A stretch of DNA of 28,038 nucleotides from assembly GCA_013115145.1 (NCBI GenBank), contig JAAPAO010000483.1, positions 1-28,038 of the forward strand, given 5' to 3'. This DNA comes from Perkinsus chesapeaki (Eukaryota; Perkinsozoa; Perkinsida; Perkinsidae). Made by a program: the position numbers and the translations under genes. The notes below the pieces were generated by a model. The model had not been told where the DNA came from. It did no database searches and saw nothing but the letters and a program-made list of their open reading frames with translations. Of the stretch, positions 1 through 9,721 are shown one piece after another. Each line of letters opens with the position of its first letter. Position 1 is the stretch's first letter.

Positions 1-291
1 ATTTGCCTTGGGTCACTTGCTGCTTTGACATGGATACCCAAACCGAAACCTCTTCCCGCTCAACTTTTGGAGTCTGTTCGGGTTCCCGGTTTGAGTATTC
101 CTCCCGCACTCCCGTGTTCGATGGGATTTTCCGTTCGGACTAACAAAACCCAAAACACTGTACATGACACATGAAAAGTTGCTTCTAAGTGGGAGTAATA
201 TTACAAGCCGTTTTAACTCTGATGTTTACATGGCGATATAACCCTTGGCAGCGTGCCGGCAGAGGGTTACATTTACAGAAATTCCGCGGAC
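1..291. other. 3' flank of permease copy 1, no gene
   Basis: This stretch lies downstream of the minus-strand permease copy 1 and would include its 3' UTR. The bases around the stop codon (ACTCAAAATTT on the plus strand) are shared with permease copy 2, so the 3' ends are related. I see no ORF of note, no RNA gene and no repeat beyond a 10-bp palindrome near 194. Confidence 0.5.
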
Positions 292-1563
292 TCAAAATTT
301 ACGGACTGTTTCATAAATAGCAACGCACATGACGAATAGTACTGCGATAATAAGAATAGAGCAGAAGGCTACCAGTACCTTACCTACTGGTGATCCATTC
401 AAGCTTTTCAGTCTGATGTAGCTGATGAGTGGGAGGGCTAACGATATCTGGATTGTACCGAAGGCACCAAGGAAAGTTACCAACTTGTTAACACTCAAGA
501 ATGCAATTCCAACGACACCTTGGAGTATCACTAAACCGCTTCGACTGGCTAATACTAGGAAAAGGGATACTCGAGCCGATAGCCCCCACTTTCGAGATAC
601 AGCAGAGACAAGTCCATCTAGAGCAAGAGCAGTGGGGGAGAGTAGAACCACGTAATGTGTAGCCACAACAATGATAATGGCGATATTCAATATCCATCCG
701 ATCACAGATAACGTTCCTGTTGTCGGGGCAATGGCATCTGCAATCGTATCGTAAGTGAGCAAGGAATTCCCGAAGGCAAAATAACCCAAGATCATAACTG
801 TACCATATAGCACCACTAAGAATAAGCTTGCTATTGCCGAAGCAAGCGGGTACCTTAGGGGCTCCTGCATAGCATTCATGATCGTGGGAGCAACAAGGGG
901 ATGCGACAAAGGAAAGACATATGTAGCCAGGGATCCTATCAGAACCCAAGGATCACTCGTGGCAAGAGTGTAAGGGCCGGGCGACTCCTCAGAGACCAAG
1001 TGCTGTATACAAGCCGCAATGATAACGGCAAGTAACACCAGAGTAGAAGTGACTCCAGCGATCGCCAACAAGCCTACATTCTTAAACTCTTTTACCCAAG
1101 ATAGTGGAATACCAACAGCTATCCAAATCGCAATCCATGTTCTCCAATTTAATACCTTTGTCAAGGACAATGAGATGGATGCCTGTAAGACGAGCAAACC
1201 TGCGCATACCCCGCTCAAAATGATATGCAAAAGCACACCGAAATAAATACCGCCGAGAGGGCCGAAAGCAACCAGGCCAAGTGATTCGAAAGTTGGAATT
1301 ATCGTACCAGGCGGTGAATTGGGCTTTAGGAGCAACGATTTCCAAAGGATATAGCCGCCAACGAAGGTCATGATTGCTGCGATAAAGAATAGGCATATAC
1401 CGACGATAACTCCACACTCGGCTGTTGTTCGTGGAAGAACTAGCATACCGATACCAACAACCGACATTGTTATGCTTGAGGCTGCCCTCAGAACTGATAT
1501 GCCTTGCTTTTCCTGTTCCGCAACCGAGTCGACCTTATACTTATCTGCTGATTCAGCACACAT
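292..1563 (-). CDS. amino acid/auxin permease family transporter, copy 1
   Basis: This is a predicted membrane transporter of 423 aa, single exon, resembling the amino acid/auxin permease (Aa_trans, SLC38/SLC36-like) family, which moves amino acids across membranes. About eleven hydrophobic segments are visible. The first carries the family-like run SVVGIGMLVLP near residues 34-44, and a conserved GYFAFGNSLLTYDTIAD follows near 260. The first ATG is at 1563; upstream in-frame codons lack ATG, and this start gives exactly the length of copies 2 and 4. A polypyrimidine-AG acceptor lies 17 bases upstream. Residues ~100-209 are nearly identical to copy 2, while roughly 248-371 match copy 4, with abrupt edges, suggesting gene conversion. 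Substrate and membrane location cannot be read from the sequence. Confidence 0.88.
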   Translation of the reverse strand: MCAESADKYKVDSVAEQEKQGISVLRAASSITMSVVGIGMLVLPRTTAECGVIVGICLFFIAAIMTFVGGYILWKSLLLKPNSPPGTIIPTFESLGLVAFGPLGGIYFGVLLHIILSGVCAGLLVLQASISLSLTKVLNWRTWIAIWIAVGIPLSWVKEFKNVGLLAIAGVTSTLVLLAVIIAACIQHLVSEESPGPYTLATSDPWVLIGSLATYVFPLSHPLVAPTIMNAMQEPLRYPLASAIASLFLVVLYGTVMILGYFAFGNSLLTYDTIADAIAPTTGTLSVIGWILNIAIIIVVATHYVVLLSPTALALDGLVSAVSRKWGLSARVSLFLVLASRSGLVILQGVVGIAFLSVNKLVTFLGAFGTIQISLALPLISYIRLKSLNGSPVGKVLVAFCSILIIAVLFVMCVAIYETVRKF

Positions 1564-1580
1564 ACGGCTAATCACTGAAT

Positions 1581-1595
1581 CTGTAAAACAGAACC
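1581..1595 (-). other. candidate splice acceptor before permease copy 1
   Basis: On the minus strand a pyrimidine-rich run ends in ACAG at 1581, 17 bases before the ATG at 1563. Permease copy 3 has a very similar tract. It could be a spliced-leader trans-splicing acceptor, which is established for Perkinsus and dinoflagellates, or the end of an intron in the 5' UTR. Confidence 0.4.
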
Positions 1596-3300
1596 TAGCC
1601 TAATGGCGCAGGATTACTTCGTAGGAGATGCTTCGGTAAACCGGCGCGCCCGCATATGCGCCGCGCAATACACCTACGCAAGTGCAAGTGTGGGTGGGTT
1701 TTAACTTAGAGTATTTAGACTTATGACTCATGAGTAGTGTGAGCAAAGTAGTGTGTCAGTCCTGAATCAGTCTAACGCTGATCGAGACACTGGTATATTC
1801 AGGGGTTTCTCGTATACTACTATTATCATACTACCGTAGGTTGGACGAAGAGATGTCGTTCTTTGGAAGAGCTAAACAGGCGCCATGTGTCTGAACACCA
1901 TTTGCCCGCACAAGACGCCGCACAGAATGTGTAGTTGTATCGACGTAACAGTCATGGCTTTCCTGAAGCAGCGTTGCCATTGAAGAATCTGCAGTGAAGG
2001 TCAACGAACAGTACCGCTGACCGGATGCCACAAGGCTGTAAGAGACTTGTCTCCCTCGCTGGAGACTCGTCGGCACATGGTGCGTCCTACCCTGTCCCTA
2101 ATTACACACATAAGCAATTGCATGTTGTATCATTTCCGGACCTCTTTAAGGACCTCTGCAATTTCCCAGCCGATGAGACAGGAACCGCTTTGAGCTTCCC
2201 GCCGAACTGGAAACATTTCCACGAGTGACGAACCAGTGATGGTCAACTTAACGTTAAGGCGTGAGAACAACATTGTTGTTTGCTTATCCGGTCTTGATAT
2301 TATATATGAAGCTTATGTGGGGTCGCTGCATCCTTATTCGCTAGGTAAGTAAGCTGTGCAAGCATATATGGCTTATATTATTAGCTCTTTTTGTTTTTTG
2401 TCGAGGCGTAGACATAGGGCGAGTGGTGAGGAACAATAGCTTGCTAAGGCTCGCGTGACATGAGGGCAGCGGCTGCTCCATGGCGTTACGCGGCGCTTAC
2501 TCCTTGGGGCAGGAGGCGGGTCTTCACTCTAGGTTTCCAGAGGTGTTAACTACCATGCCTCACCCACAAGGCTCCAAAGGTTCTGATCCCGCTGAAAGTA
2601 CTCGCGAGATAGTAGCAATCATTGGCGAACAGCAGTGTTATCAGAGGATACACTTCTCTCGGAGATGAAAATTCTGCCATCCCAAATCGTTGAATGGCTC
2701 TCGCGTGGAAGGATTAACAACTTGCTCTGAGTTAATTGCCTGAGGAGTTGACAATTCCAGAGTAGGACTGAATACTTCATACGGCCGGCACGGATTTGAG
2801 TCGTCACGCGCACGGAAACCGCCGATTTCAGATCGGACATTGGTACGCAACTGCGGTAATGCGACGACCACGAAAACGTGTGCTAGATGTTCGTGGGTCT
2901 CAATTCGGTACTTCTGAACACAGTCTGCATCCGCTCGTGATTGCTAAATACCTGTGAATCCGATGATTCTTGCTTGCGCGACAGCATAGTCTGGTCTGTC
3001 AGAGTGTTCGTGAGAGTGTGAGTATATTTGGCAACACTTGCACTGCTGTGGGGACCGAGACCGGCAGTAACAGTAGCTGTGGCTCCCGCCCTATGACTCG
3101 CAGGTTACAACACGAATGAGGCACTCCGAGGCACCGCCAAGTCCGATGCCTCTTTTTCATCAACGATTATATATCTTTGTAATACTATTTCCACAAGTAG
3201 TCACCTTTTGCGTGCAGCCTTACTGTGCTAATACCGAAACCAATAGTTTCTGTGTCTGCCTCTACAGGATATTTCACAGTTACTTCCTGTACTTTGTCCC
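1596..3300. other. spacer between divergent permease copy 1 and GNAT gene A
   Basis: This holds the upstream regions of two divergently transcribed genes. The ORFs in it are short and without recognisable motifs. The only structure noted is a single 15-bp odd palindrome at 2266-2280 (AACAACA, T, TGTTGTT). It has none of the zigzag loci found in later spacers. Confidence 0.5.
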
Positions 3301-3305
3301 TCTAG
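3292..3305 (+). other. candidate splice acceptor before GNAT gene A
   Basis: A pyrimidine-rich run ending in CTCTAG stops 8 bases before the ATG at 3314. GNAT gene B has a comparable CTCTCCAG 13 bases before its ATG. Either could be a spliced-leader acceptor; a 5' UTR intron is the alternative. Confidence 0.4.
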
Positions 3306-3313
3306 CACATTAA

Positions 3314-4386
3314 ATGACGCCCTCTTCGCTCGTGTCCGCCTGCTCTGCCGCTAGCCTCAGCATCTGTGTGGCTGCCGGCCTCTTAGCCTTAATGAAGCGT
3401 AGAGACCATGGAGTACGCCCAATTCGAATAGAAAAGATGCTGAGCGACGGTCGAGAGCTTATTATACGAGAGGGCAAGGCTGCAGATTCCTATGAAGTTT
3501 ACAAGATGCTTGAAAAGTTAGTGTTATTCCAAAAGCTACCAGGAGATCTCAAGGTGAGCCTTTGGCGAGGTTTTACTTGTCACTGGCGGTAATCGGGTGA
3601 GGCCAAACTCCAGAAATCTGCTTAAGATTTATCTCAGCCAAAGATGGGTAGAAGAGCGGAAGACTTGTGGGAAATTTTCTCTGATCAGCATTGGATTTTC
3701 CACTGTGGCTTGCGTCTGTGTAGTCAAGAACTGAATTTCAATACACTTCGTTATTCTTCAGATCTCTTCGTATGATCTTTACAAAGACTTTATGGCCGGT
3801 CGATATCGCACGGCCATCGCGGAGGTGGAGGGCAGTCCTGTTGGATACGCTTTGTTCTTCCCGAACTATTCAACGTGGGACGGCAAGTAAGGGGGAGGTC
3901 ACTTCTATCGCCTTAGAATGTTCTGTGCTATCAATCGTATCACACAGTCCTCGGAGAATAATCGTTTGGGACAGCAGGGGACAGCACAGATATCTCAATT
4001 ACGCCGAAATTTACAGACATGCAGGTGGAACGATCGCGCTACCACCTGGGAGTATACGCCAACGCTGCTGTCTCGGACCTCGGTTAAGAAGGCTTGTCGT
4101 GTTCTCTATGCACTCTCCTGCACCCCTACCCCTCAGGTCGGTCCATTTAGAGGATATTTACGTCGACGAGGGCCTTCGTGGTCAAGGCATTGGTCGGGCG
4201 TTGCTTGAATTCGTTGCCAAAATGGCGATGTATCGAGGATACAAACGGATGGACTGGTCAGCAGTTGACTGGAACGTAGCGGCTCATGGCTTCTATGAGA
4301 AAATGGGAGCAAAGAGAGAGTCTGAGTGGATACCTTTTGTCCTCGATCAAAATGGTATCGCCTCTTTGGCAACTTCATCAAACTGA
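3314..4386 (+). CDS. membrane-anchored GNAT acetyltransferase A (3 exons)
   Basis: Exons 3314-3553, 3762-3886 and 4137-4386 join to 204 codons plus stop. The introns are 208 nt (GTGAGC...TTCAG, phase 0) and 250 nt (GTAAGG...CTCAG, phase 2). The product is a GCN5-related N-acetyltransferase, which transfers acetyl from acetyl-CoA to an amine. Residues 5-26 form a hydrophobic N-terminal anchor followed by KRR. The GNAT core has HLEDIYV at 125-131, the acetyl-CoA loop RGQGIG at 136-141, and a Tyr in HGFYEKMGA at 175, in the place of the catalytic Tyr of diamine acetyltransferases. The layout is closest to SSAT-like GNATs, but the substrate is not deducible. Exon 2 is 125 nt, as in the neighbouring paralogue, which supports the splice model. 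Confidence 0.85.
3554..3761 (+). other. intron 1 of GNAT gene A
   Basis: GTGAGC donor and TATTCTTCAG acceptor, phase 0, 208 nt. It occupies the same protein position as the 48-nt intron 1 of gene B. Confidence 0.85.
3887..4136 (+). other. intron 2 of GNAT gene A
   Basis: GTAAGG donor and CCCCTCAG acceptor, phase 2, 250 nt. It splits the Lys codon after the WDG motif, exactly where the 43-nt intron 2 of gene B splits an Arg codon. Confidence 0.85.
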
Positions 4387-4554
4387 GATTTCTCCCTGCC
4401 CTTCAACGCTTTGCTTTCAGTACCCTTTGTCAATATTAGTTCCTTCTTTATACTCTGGATGTATGACATATCCTATACGAGCTCTCAAGTGGAGATTCCA
4501 GGAATTGCATTCTGTCGTGGATGTCTCGAGATCAGACGCATTTGTATTCCTCTG

Positions 4555-4568
4555 AGCTGGCTCTCCAG
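4555..4568 (+). other. candidate splice acceptor before GNAT gene B
   Basis: GGCTCTCCAG ends at 4568, 13 bases before the ATG at 4582. See the similar site before GNAT gene A. Confidence 0.35.
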
Positions 4569-4581
4569 TTGTTGTTACTAA

Positions 4582-5287
4582 ATGACCCAGAGCGGTTCTG
4601 TTATCCGCGCATTAGCCGGGTCAGTGGGCCTCTGCGCCACAGGCGCTCTGGCATTCTCCTTCTTCCGATACTGGCAGCGACGACACCGTACGCTCGTCAT
4701 CGAGAAGGAGCTTGAAACGGGGGAGACACTGATCGTCCGTCCCGGTAGCGAGAAGGATTCCGAAGTCATTCATGGTATGGTGAAGAGACTGGCCGAATTC
4801 GAGAGGATGCCGGAAGCTGTCGAGGTCCTTAATGACTGTCAATCACCCATCCAGCTGAGTATGGTCTTTCAGACTACCCCTCAGACGCTTAGTGAGGACT
4901 ACAAGGCGAACCAGTATTGGACGGCCATTGCCGAGCTTAATGGCCGGCCTGTGGGATTTGCCCTGTTCTTTCCGATCTACTCAACATGGGAGGGCAGGTC
5001 GAGTTCTCGGGTCAAGGTAACTCTTTCACCCTATTTTCAGATCAATCCATCTCGAAGATCTTTATATCCTCGAGGGCGATCGATCGAAGGGTGTAGGGCT
5101 CGTCATGCTGCAGTACGTTGCTAAGTTCGCCGAAGCCAGAGGATGCGCGAGGGTCGAGTGGGCCGCCCTCGATTGGAATGTGAAGGCGCATGATTTTTAT
5201 GAGAGATTGGGAGCAAATAAAATGCCCGAATGGATCAAGTTCCGACTGGACCGCCGTGGCATCCAAAAAGTTGCATATTCCTGCTAA
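4582..5287 (+). CDS. membrane-anchored GNAT acetyltransferase B (3 exons)
   Basis: This is a tandem paralogue of gene A, starting 196 bp after its stop. Exons 4582-4824, 4873-4997 and 5041-5287 give 204 aa, the same as A, with the same intron phases (0 and 2) and the same exon-2 length of 125 nt. Residues 9-29 form a hydrophobic segment followed by WQRRHR, suggesting a membrane anchor with a basic cytosolic flank. The core has TAIAELNGRPVGFALFF, HLEDLYI at 126-132, the acetyl-CoA loop RSKGVG at 137-142 and HDFYERLGA with Tyr176. Read without splicing, the ORF runs out of the GNAT frame after residue ~143 of the unspliced product. The introns are only 48 and 43 nt and their donors (GTCCTT, GTCGAG) are weak, so the exact junctions rest on alignment with gene A. 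Confidence 0.82.
4825..4872 (+). other. intron 1 of GNAT gene B (48 nt)
   Basis: GTCCTT to CTTTCAG, phase 0. Its length is a multiple of three, so the frame stays open through it. Removing it restores the spacing seen in gene A: 16 residues from the junction to the shared TAIAE. Confidence 0.65.
4998..5040 (+). other. intron 2 of GNAT gene B (43 nt)
   Basis: GTCGAG to ATTTTCAG, phase 2. Required to bring the HLEDLYI...RSKGVG half of the protein into frame. A better-looking GTAACT donor at 5017 would leave the wrong frame. Confidence 0.75.
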
Positions 5288-5485
5288 TCGAGTCTCTTAT
5301 ATAGTTCCTCGTCGTGTTACGGTGGCGAGAAAAGCACGATAAGTAGACGTCGGGGAACGCACTCGCGGTTTGTCCGAGATATCGCTGAACGAGCGCATAA
5401 CATTGCTGTTGAACTTAAGCTTCTAGCATACAAGTATACTTCGAGGAAAAGATTGCGGTGGACATGCCAGAGATTAGATTGATGC

Positions 5486-5507
5486 GTTGAGAGTCTCAAC
5501 TTGAGAC
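5486..5507. repeat. zigzag palindrome, X=TTGAGA
   Basis: TTGAGA-g-TCTCAA-c-TTGAGA, dyad axes at 5493 and 5500. Both linkers complement the opposite flanking base (outer G and C). Perfect. Confidence 0.85.
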
Positions 5508-5568
5508 TGATCCACTTGGTAAGGCCGCTGGTCTGAACCCTTTGTGTGCTACCTACCAAAGATAGGTT

Positions 5569-5603
5569 TCCTCCCTGTAGTCCAGGTCTCCTCCCTGTAG
5601 TCC
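5569..5603. repeat. short direct repeat
   Basis: TCCTCCCTGTAGTCC occurs at 5569-5583 and again at 5589-5603, a period of 20 with two full copies. Confidence 0.8.
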
Positions 5604-6495
5604 GGTCCGAAATTCTATCTACTGGATAGCACCCAAGATAGTATCTAGGATGTAGCCTAACAGCTTCTAGACAAGTAAAAGATCAGCAGTAGTACTGACT
5701 CATGTACACACAGTACGCTCGCAGCACAGCACATTCCCTCTTCGATTTATTACGAGAGATAACCTGTGTATGAAGTTCACCGTGAAGTGGGGAACGTTCG
5801 CCAAAGTCTTTTGGTACAGCCCACATGCTTGTTATTATTAAATTACTATATGTGTGAACTCAACGCAGGCATATTGACTGACTGCGAAAATATTTTCTGG
5901 ACTCGTTAAACATTTCGTCACTGGCAAAAAGATAGAAGACCCAACTTCAGCGGAGAGTACCATCATGGCCACCACTTGTAAATTTGTAGCAGGCCGCTCT
6001 TGTATGAGACCTCACAGGGAGTACGTTGTGACTGCTGGTGCCCCTCTTCCCATAACTAGAAGGTGACCGTAAAAAATTATCCGTCACTATTGGTTACCTG
6101 TCATGGTTGAGATGTCATTCAAGTCAACGACAGCAGGCGCAGGCGATGCCGCACGATGCTACCGTTGTTGTACAAAGGTCCCGCTGAAATGTCAACGGAA
6201 ACTCGGTGCAGAGTACACACCAGCCGCATTGACGATTTCGGTGATAAGTGTCCGCAGACCTATCTGCTTCAACAGTCGTGGGTAATGTGTTCGTGACAAC
6301 GGAGATTCCAAGCAGATGCACCATGGCGTAGACGCGGCAGATCATTGAGGGACTTGCAAGTCAGATAGCACAACAGTTAACTACGCTTAAAGACCAAAAC
6401 ACAGCAAAGGTGGCCTTCAAGATGTTGATAGGCCCCAGGTTTACATCTGTATGGACCCAGCACAATACTTGTTCTATAGTGAGTGATATGATGGG

Positions 6496-6517
6496 GACTA
6501 CCCGGTAGTCACTACCG
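6496..6517. repeat. zigzag palindrome, X=ACTACC
   Basis: ACTACC-c-GGTAGT-c-ACTACC, axes at 6503 and 6510, flanks G and G complementing the linkers. Perfect. Confidence 0.85.
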
Positions 6518-6653
6518 TGTGCGGATTGATTTGCACGCATGAACATTGCCATGGAATGCAGCAGAGGTGGCAAGCGAGGACGATTGAAAAAGTAGTTGCA
6601 ACTGTGATGGTCGTCGAGTGTCCCTCTCATGTCAAAGAGAACACCTGAACATT

Positions 6654-6675
6654 GAATCAACTTGAGTCACTCAAG
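6654..6675. repeat. zigzag palindrome, X=ACTCAA, one mismatch
   Basis: AATCAA-c-TTGAGT-c-ACTCAA, axes at 6661 and 6668. One base of the first unit departs; both linkers obey the flank rule. Confidence 0.7.
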
Positions 6676-7294
6676 GTTTAGGTGGAGCATCTAGGAAGTG
6701 ATTATCTCATGTGCACAGCACATTGCACTGCGCAACACGCGGATTGCTCCATCGTCATTCAACGCTTTTGTAAGCGGGGACACTTTGCTTGAAACCGTTC
6801 CTTGCACTATTAGCCTATTATGTTCAAGCAGATCATGTCTCGGCCATGTGCGCGTGCATACAAAGTATCACTCGAGCAGCCCGATATCCGCTCTGGTGAC
6901 ACAAGACAGATATTAGGAATCGAATGTTGTGCCTTCAACCCGCACGCCGGAGTGCGGAGATGGTCATGTACGCCGTCGGACATGCGAATTCTCGAGAAAT
7001 GTGTTGAGAGACGGGATGGGTGATGGAGCCTTTAGAGATCCACCCTCAGATCTTTACGAAATTAGGGCTGCAATTCTAGACGCTCAGCCCAGCCGGCTTG
7101 ACTCGCTGTGAGTGAACAGCCGCGCAGGCGAGCGAGAACCTGCCCTCCCTGTGACGGGCTGTCTCACGGTGCGCAAACGTATGCAGGAGTCAACTAGACC
7201 TAAGTTCCGGACCAACCGTGCGGTGTTGTTGGGTAACGAAACGATGCACAGATAGAGGGGACTCGTTTGTGGCAGCTTCATCCGGCCCGGACGA

Positions 7295-7315
7295 AGTGGA
7301 GTCCACTCAGTGGAC
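7295..7315. repeat. zigzag palindrome, X=AGTGGA
   Basis: AGTGGA-g-TCCACT-c-AGTGGA, axes at 7301 and 7308. Units are perfect; the left flank does not complement its linker. Confidence 0.8.
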
Positions 7316-7410
7316 AGACACGGTGAGCAATGCTCACCGATCTTTGGTAAGCTCCTAATTCAGGACCCTTGGGATCTGTAGGGAGCAAACGAGCGAAAAC
7401 CGCTTCTTTT

Positions 7411-7594
7411 TCGGAACGATTTCGGATTCCGAAATCGTTCCGATGGCTTTCCGCTGCTACTTACGTATGTTGTGTTCTTCTGTCACACTTGAGCGTGTAC
7501 TTTCAACCTTTAATGTAATGGCCCATAGACTTATTTCGTTCCGAACGAAATAAGTAGAAGAACACAACATACGTAAGTAGCAGCGGAAAGCCAT
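7411..7594. repeat. 39-bp inverted repeat with two nested odd palindromes
   Basis: A perfect 39-bp inverted repeat (7443-7481 and 7556-7594) encloses 74 bp. Just before each arm sits a perfect hairpin with a one-base centre: 7411-7443 (16-bp arms, centre T at 7427) and 7529-7555 (13-bp arms, centre C at 7542). The first hairpin's last base is the first base of the left arm; the second ends one base before the right arm. GTCACACT follows both arms. No transposase ORF is present and no flanking duplication is obvious. It could be a foldback or MITE-like element. Confidence 0.85.
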
Positions 7595-8061
7595 TGTCAC
7601 ACTGACGGAAACAGACTGACAGGTTACATAGAGCTAGTTCAACTACAGGTCACTAGTGTGACAGCAGCTCATAGCTAGTTTACTATGTGGCAACTAGCCA
7701 AGTTTTCACATACTGAGTGACTGGCAAGTTCACATAACCGGTACAATCGCTCGATAACGTGATGGGCATTCATCATAGGATATTCTCCAAACCGATATGT
7801 CTGCGACTCTACTTTGTATCAGTTGGTGAGTTCGAGCCAGAGTGAATTACCAGTTCAGAGGCTGGAACGACAACCGTGAACATGCCTTACGAAATTACAA
7901 CGCACAGCAATCTGCTACAGCAGTAAGGTGTACACTGTAGTTGTAGGTACATGTGCCGCACTGTAACGACTGGTGTCGATAGATATCATGCCGCAAAAGT
8001 ACACCGTCTCGCTGGCTTACAAACCCGGCATCGTCTACGTGCGATAGTATCAAACTGGTAC

Positions 8062-8082
8062 TTTGAAGTTCAAATTTTGAGC
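8062..8082. repeat. zigzag palindrome, X=TTTGAA, one mismatch
   Basis: TTTGAA-g-TTCAAA-t-TTTGAG, axes at 8068 and 8075. Confidence 0.6.
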
Positions 8083-8449
8083 GGCTTCACCTTTGTGCTA
8101 TTTCCCACGCTACTCGTTGTGCGGGTAAGACTTGTCAGTTACAGCCAGCCATAGCTTCGAATGCTAGAGATTTCTTTTTATTGAAGGTGTCGATCATGAT
8201 GCTGGCTTTCCTCTCTCGTATGTGGCTTGACTTGTCAGTGAGGCATGGTATAGGAAGTACTCAGCCCCATATTGACATGTTAGACTCGACACTTCGCTGC
8301 TTGATGATGAGAACGATAAGATGGGCTGTTGCTCCAACAAGCAGATGCGACCTAATCTTTGATGGTAGGACCTTCCGCATGCGACAGGAACCCTGTCAAA
8401 GGGTGGGGCTAGTAGAGCCCTAGGCTATAATTACAAAGATTCTGCCGAC

Positions 8450-9721
8450 TCAAAATTTGCTGATAGTGGCATAAATAGCAACGCACATGACGAACAATGC
8501 TGCGACGATGAGAATGGAGCAGAAGGCTAGCAGTGTCTTGCTCACCGGTGATCCATTCAAGCTCTTCAGCTTTATGTAGCTGATGAGCGGGAGGGCGAAT
8601 GAGAGCTGAATTGTACCGAAGGCGCCTATAAGGGTCACCAGCTTGTTCACACTCAAGAAAATGATTCCAACAAGACCTTGGAGTGTCACTAACCCGCTAC
8701 GAGCACCTAATGTGAGGAAAAAAGATGTTCGAGCTGATAGCCCCCACTTTTGAGATGCAGAAGAGACAAGTCTGTCTAGAGCAAGAGCAGTGGGGGAGAG
8801 TAGAACAACGTAATGCGTAGCCACAACAATGATAATGACGATATTTAATATCCAACCGATCACAGATAACGTTCCTGTTGTCGGGGCAATGGCATCTGCA
8901 ATCGTATCGTAAGTGAGCAAGGAATTCCCGAAGGCAAAATAACCCAAGATCATAACTGTACCATATAGCACTATCAAGAACATAGTCGCAATTACCAGAG
9001 CAAGCGGGTACCTCAGTGGCTCCTGCATAGCATTTGTGATCGTGGGAGCAATTACTGGATGCGATAAAGGGAACAGATAAGTTGCCAGGGACGCTATCAG
9101 AACCCAAGGATCACTCGTGGCAAGAGTGTAAGGGCCGGGCGACTCCTCAGAGACCAAGTGTTGTATACAAGCCGCAATGATAACGGCAAGTAACACCAGA
9201 GTAGAAGTGAGTCCAGCGATCGCCAACAAGCCTACATTCTTAAACTCTTTTACCCAAGATAGTGGAATACCAACAGCTATCCAAATCGCAATCCATGTTC
9301 TCCAATTTAATACCTTTGTCAAGGACAATGAGATGGATGCCTGTAAGACGAGCAAACCTGCGCATACCCCGCTCAAAATGATATGCAAAAGCACACCGAA
9401 ATAAATACCGCCGAGAGGGCCGAAGGCGGTTAGACCGACCGACTCGTAGGTGGGCAATATCGTACCAGACGGGGAATTGGGTTTCATCAGTAGCGACTTC
9501 CAAGTTAAATAGCCACCAATAAAAGTCATCGTTGCTGCGATACAGAATAGGCATGTTCCAATGACAATTCCACACTCGGCTGCTGTTCGAGGAAGAACTA
9601 ACATACCGATACCAACAACCGACATTGCTACGCTTGAGGCTGCCCTTAAAACCGATATGCCTCTTCTGTCCTGTTCCACGACCAAGTCACCTTTACTCGT
9701 ATCTACCAGTTCACCACTCAT
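8450..9721 (-). CDS. amino acid/auxin permease family transporter, copy 2
   Basis: 423 aa, single exon, ATG at 9721. About eleven hydrophobic segments lie near residues 29-44, 51-73, 102-126, 140-155, 161-187, 205-224, 240-264, 284-310, 333-356, 359-385 and 396-417. The first holds the SVVGIGMLVLP run typical of Aa_trans permeases. Positions 9094-9424 match copy 1 (936-1266) with only two differences in 331 bp, and 8796-8974 is identical to copy 4 (16029-16207). Elsewhere the copies diverge clearly, so the gene is a mosaic. The stop-codon region resembles copy 1. A role in amino-acid transport is inferred from the family; the substrate is unknown. Confidence 0.88.
   Translation of the reverse strand: MSGELVDTSKGDLVVEQDRRGISVLRAASSVAMSVVGIGMLVLPRTAAECGIVIGTCLFCIAATMTFIGGYLTWKSLLMKPNSPSGTILPTYESVGLTAFGPLGGIYFGVLLHIILSGVCAGLLVLQASISLSLTKVLNWRTWIAIWIAVGIPLSWVKEFKNVGLLAIAGLTSTLVLLAVIIAACIQHLVSEESPGPYTLATSDPWVLIASLATYLFPLSHPVIAPTITNAMQEPLRYPLALVIATMFLIVLYGTVMILGYFAFGNSLLTYDTIADAIAPTTGTLSVIGWILNIVIIIVVATHYVVLLSPTALALDRLVSSASQKWGLSARTSFFLTLGARSGLVTLQGLVGIIFLSVNKLVTLIGAFGTIQLSFALPLISYIKLKSLNGSPVSKTLLAFCSILIVAALFVMCVAIYATISKF

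Larger units (their letters stand above)
5288..8449. other. 3.2-kb spacer rich in palindromes
   Basis: I see no convincing gene; the ORFs are under 100 codons and without motifs. The stretch holds five zigzag palindromes (5486, 6496, 6654, 7295 and 8062), a perfect 39-bp inverted repeat with two nested palindromes (7411-7594), an odd palindrome at 7321-7339 (CGGTGAGCA, A, TGCTCACCG), and a 15-bp direct repeat at 5569-5583 and 5589-5603. Confidence 0.55.
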
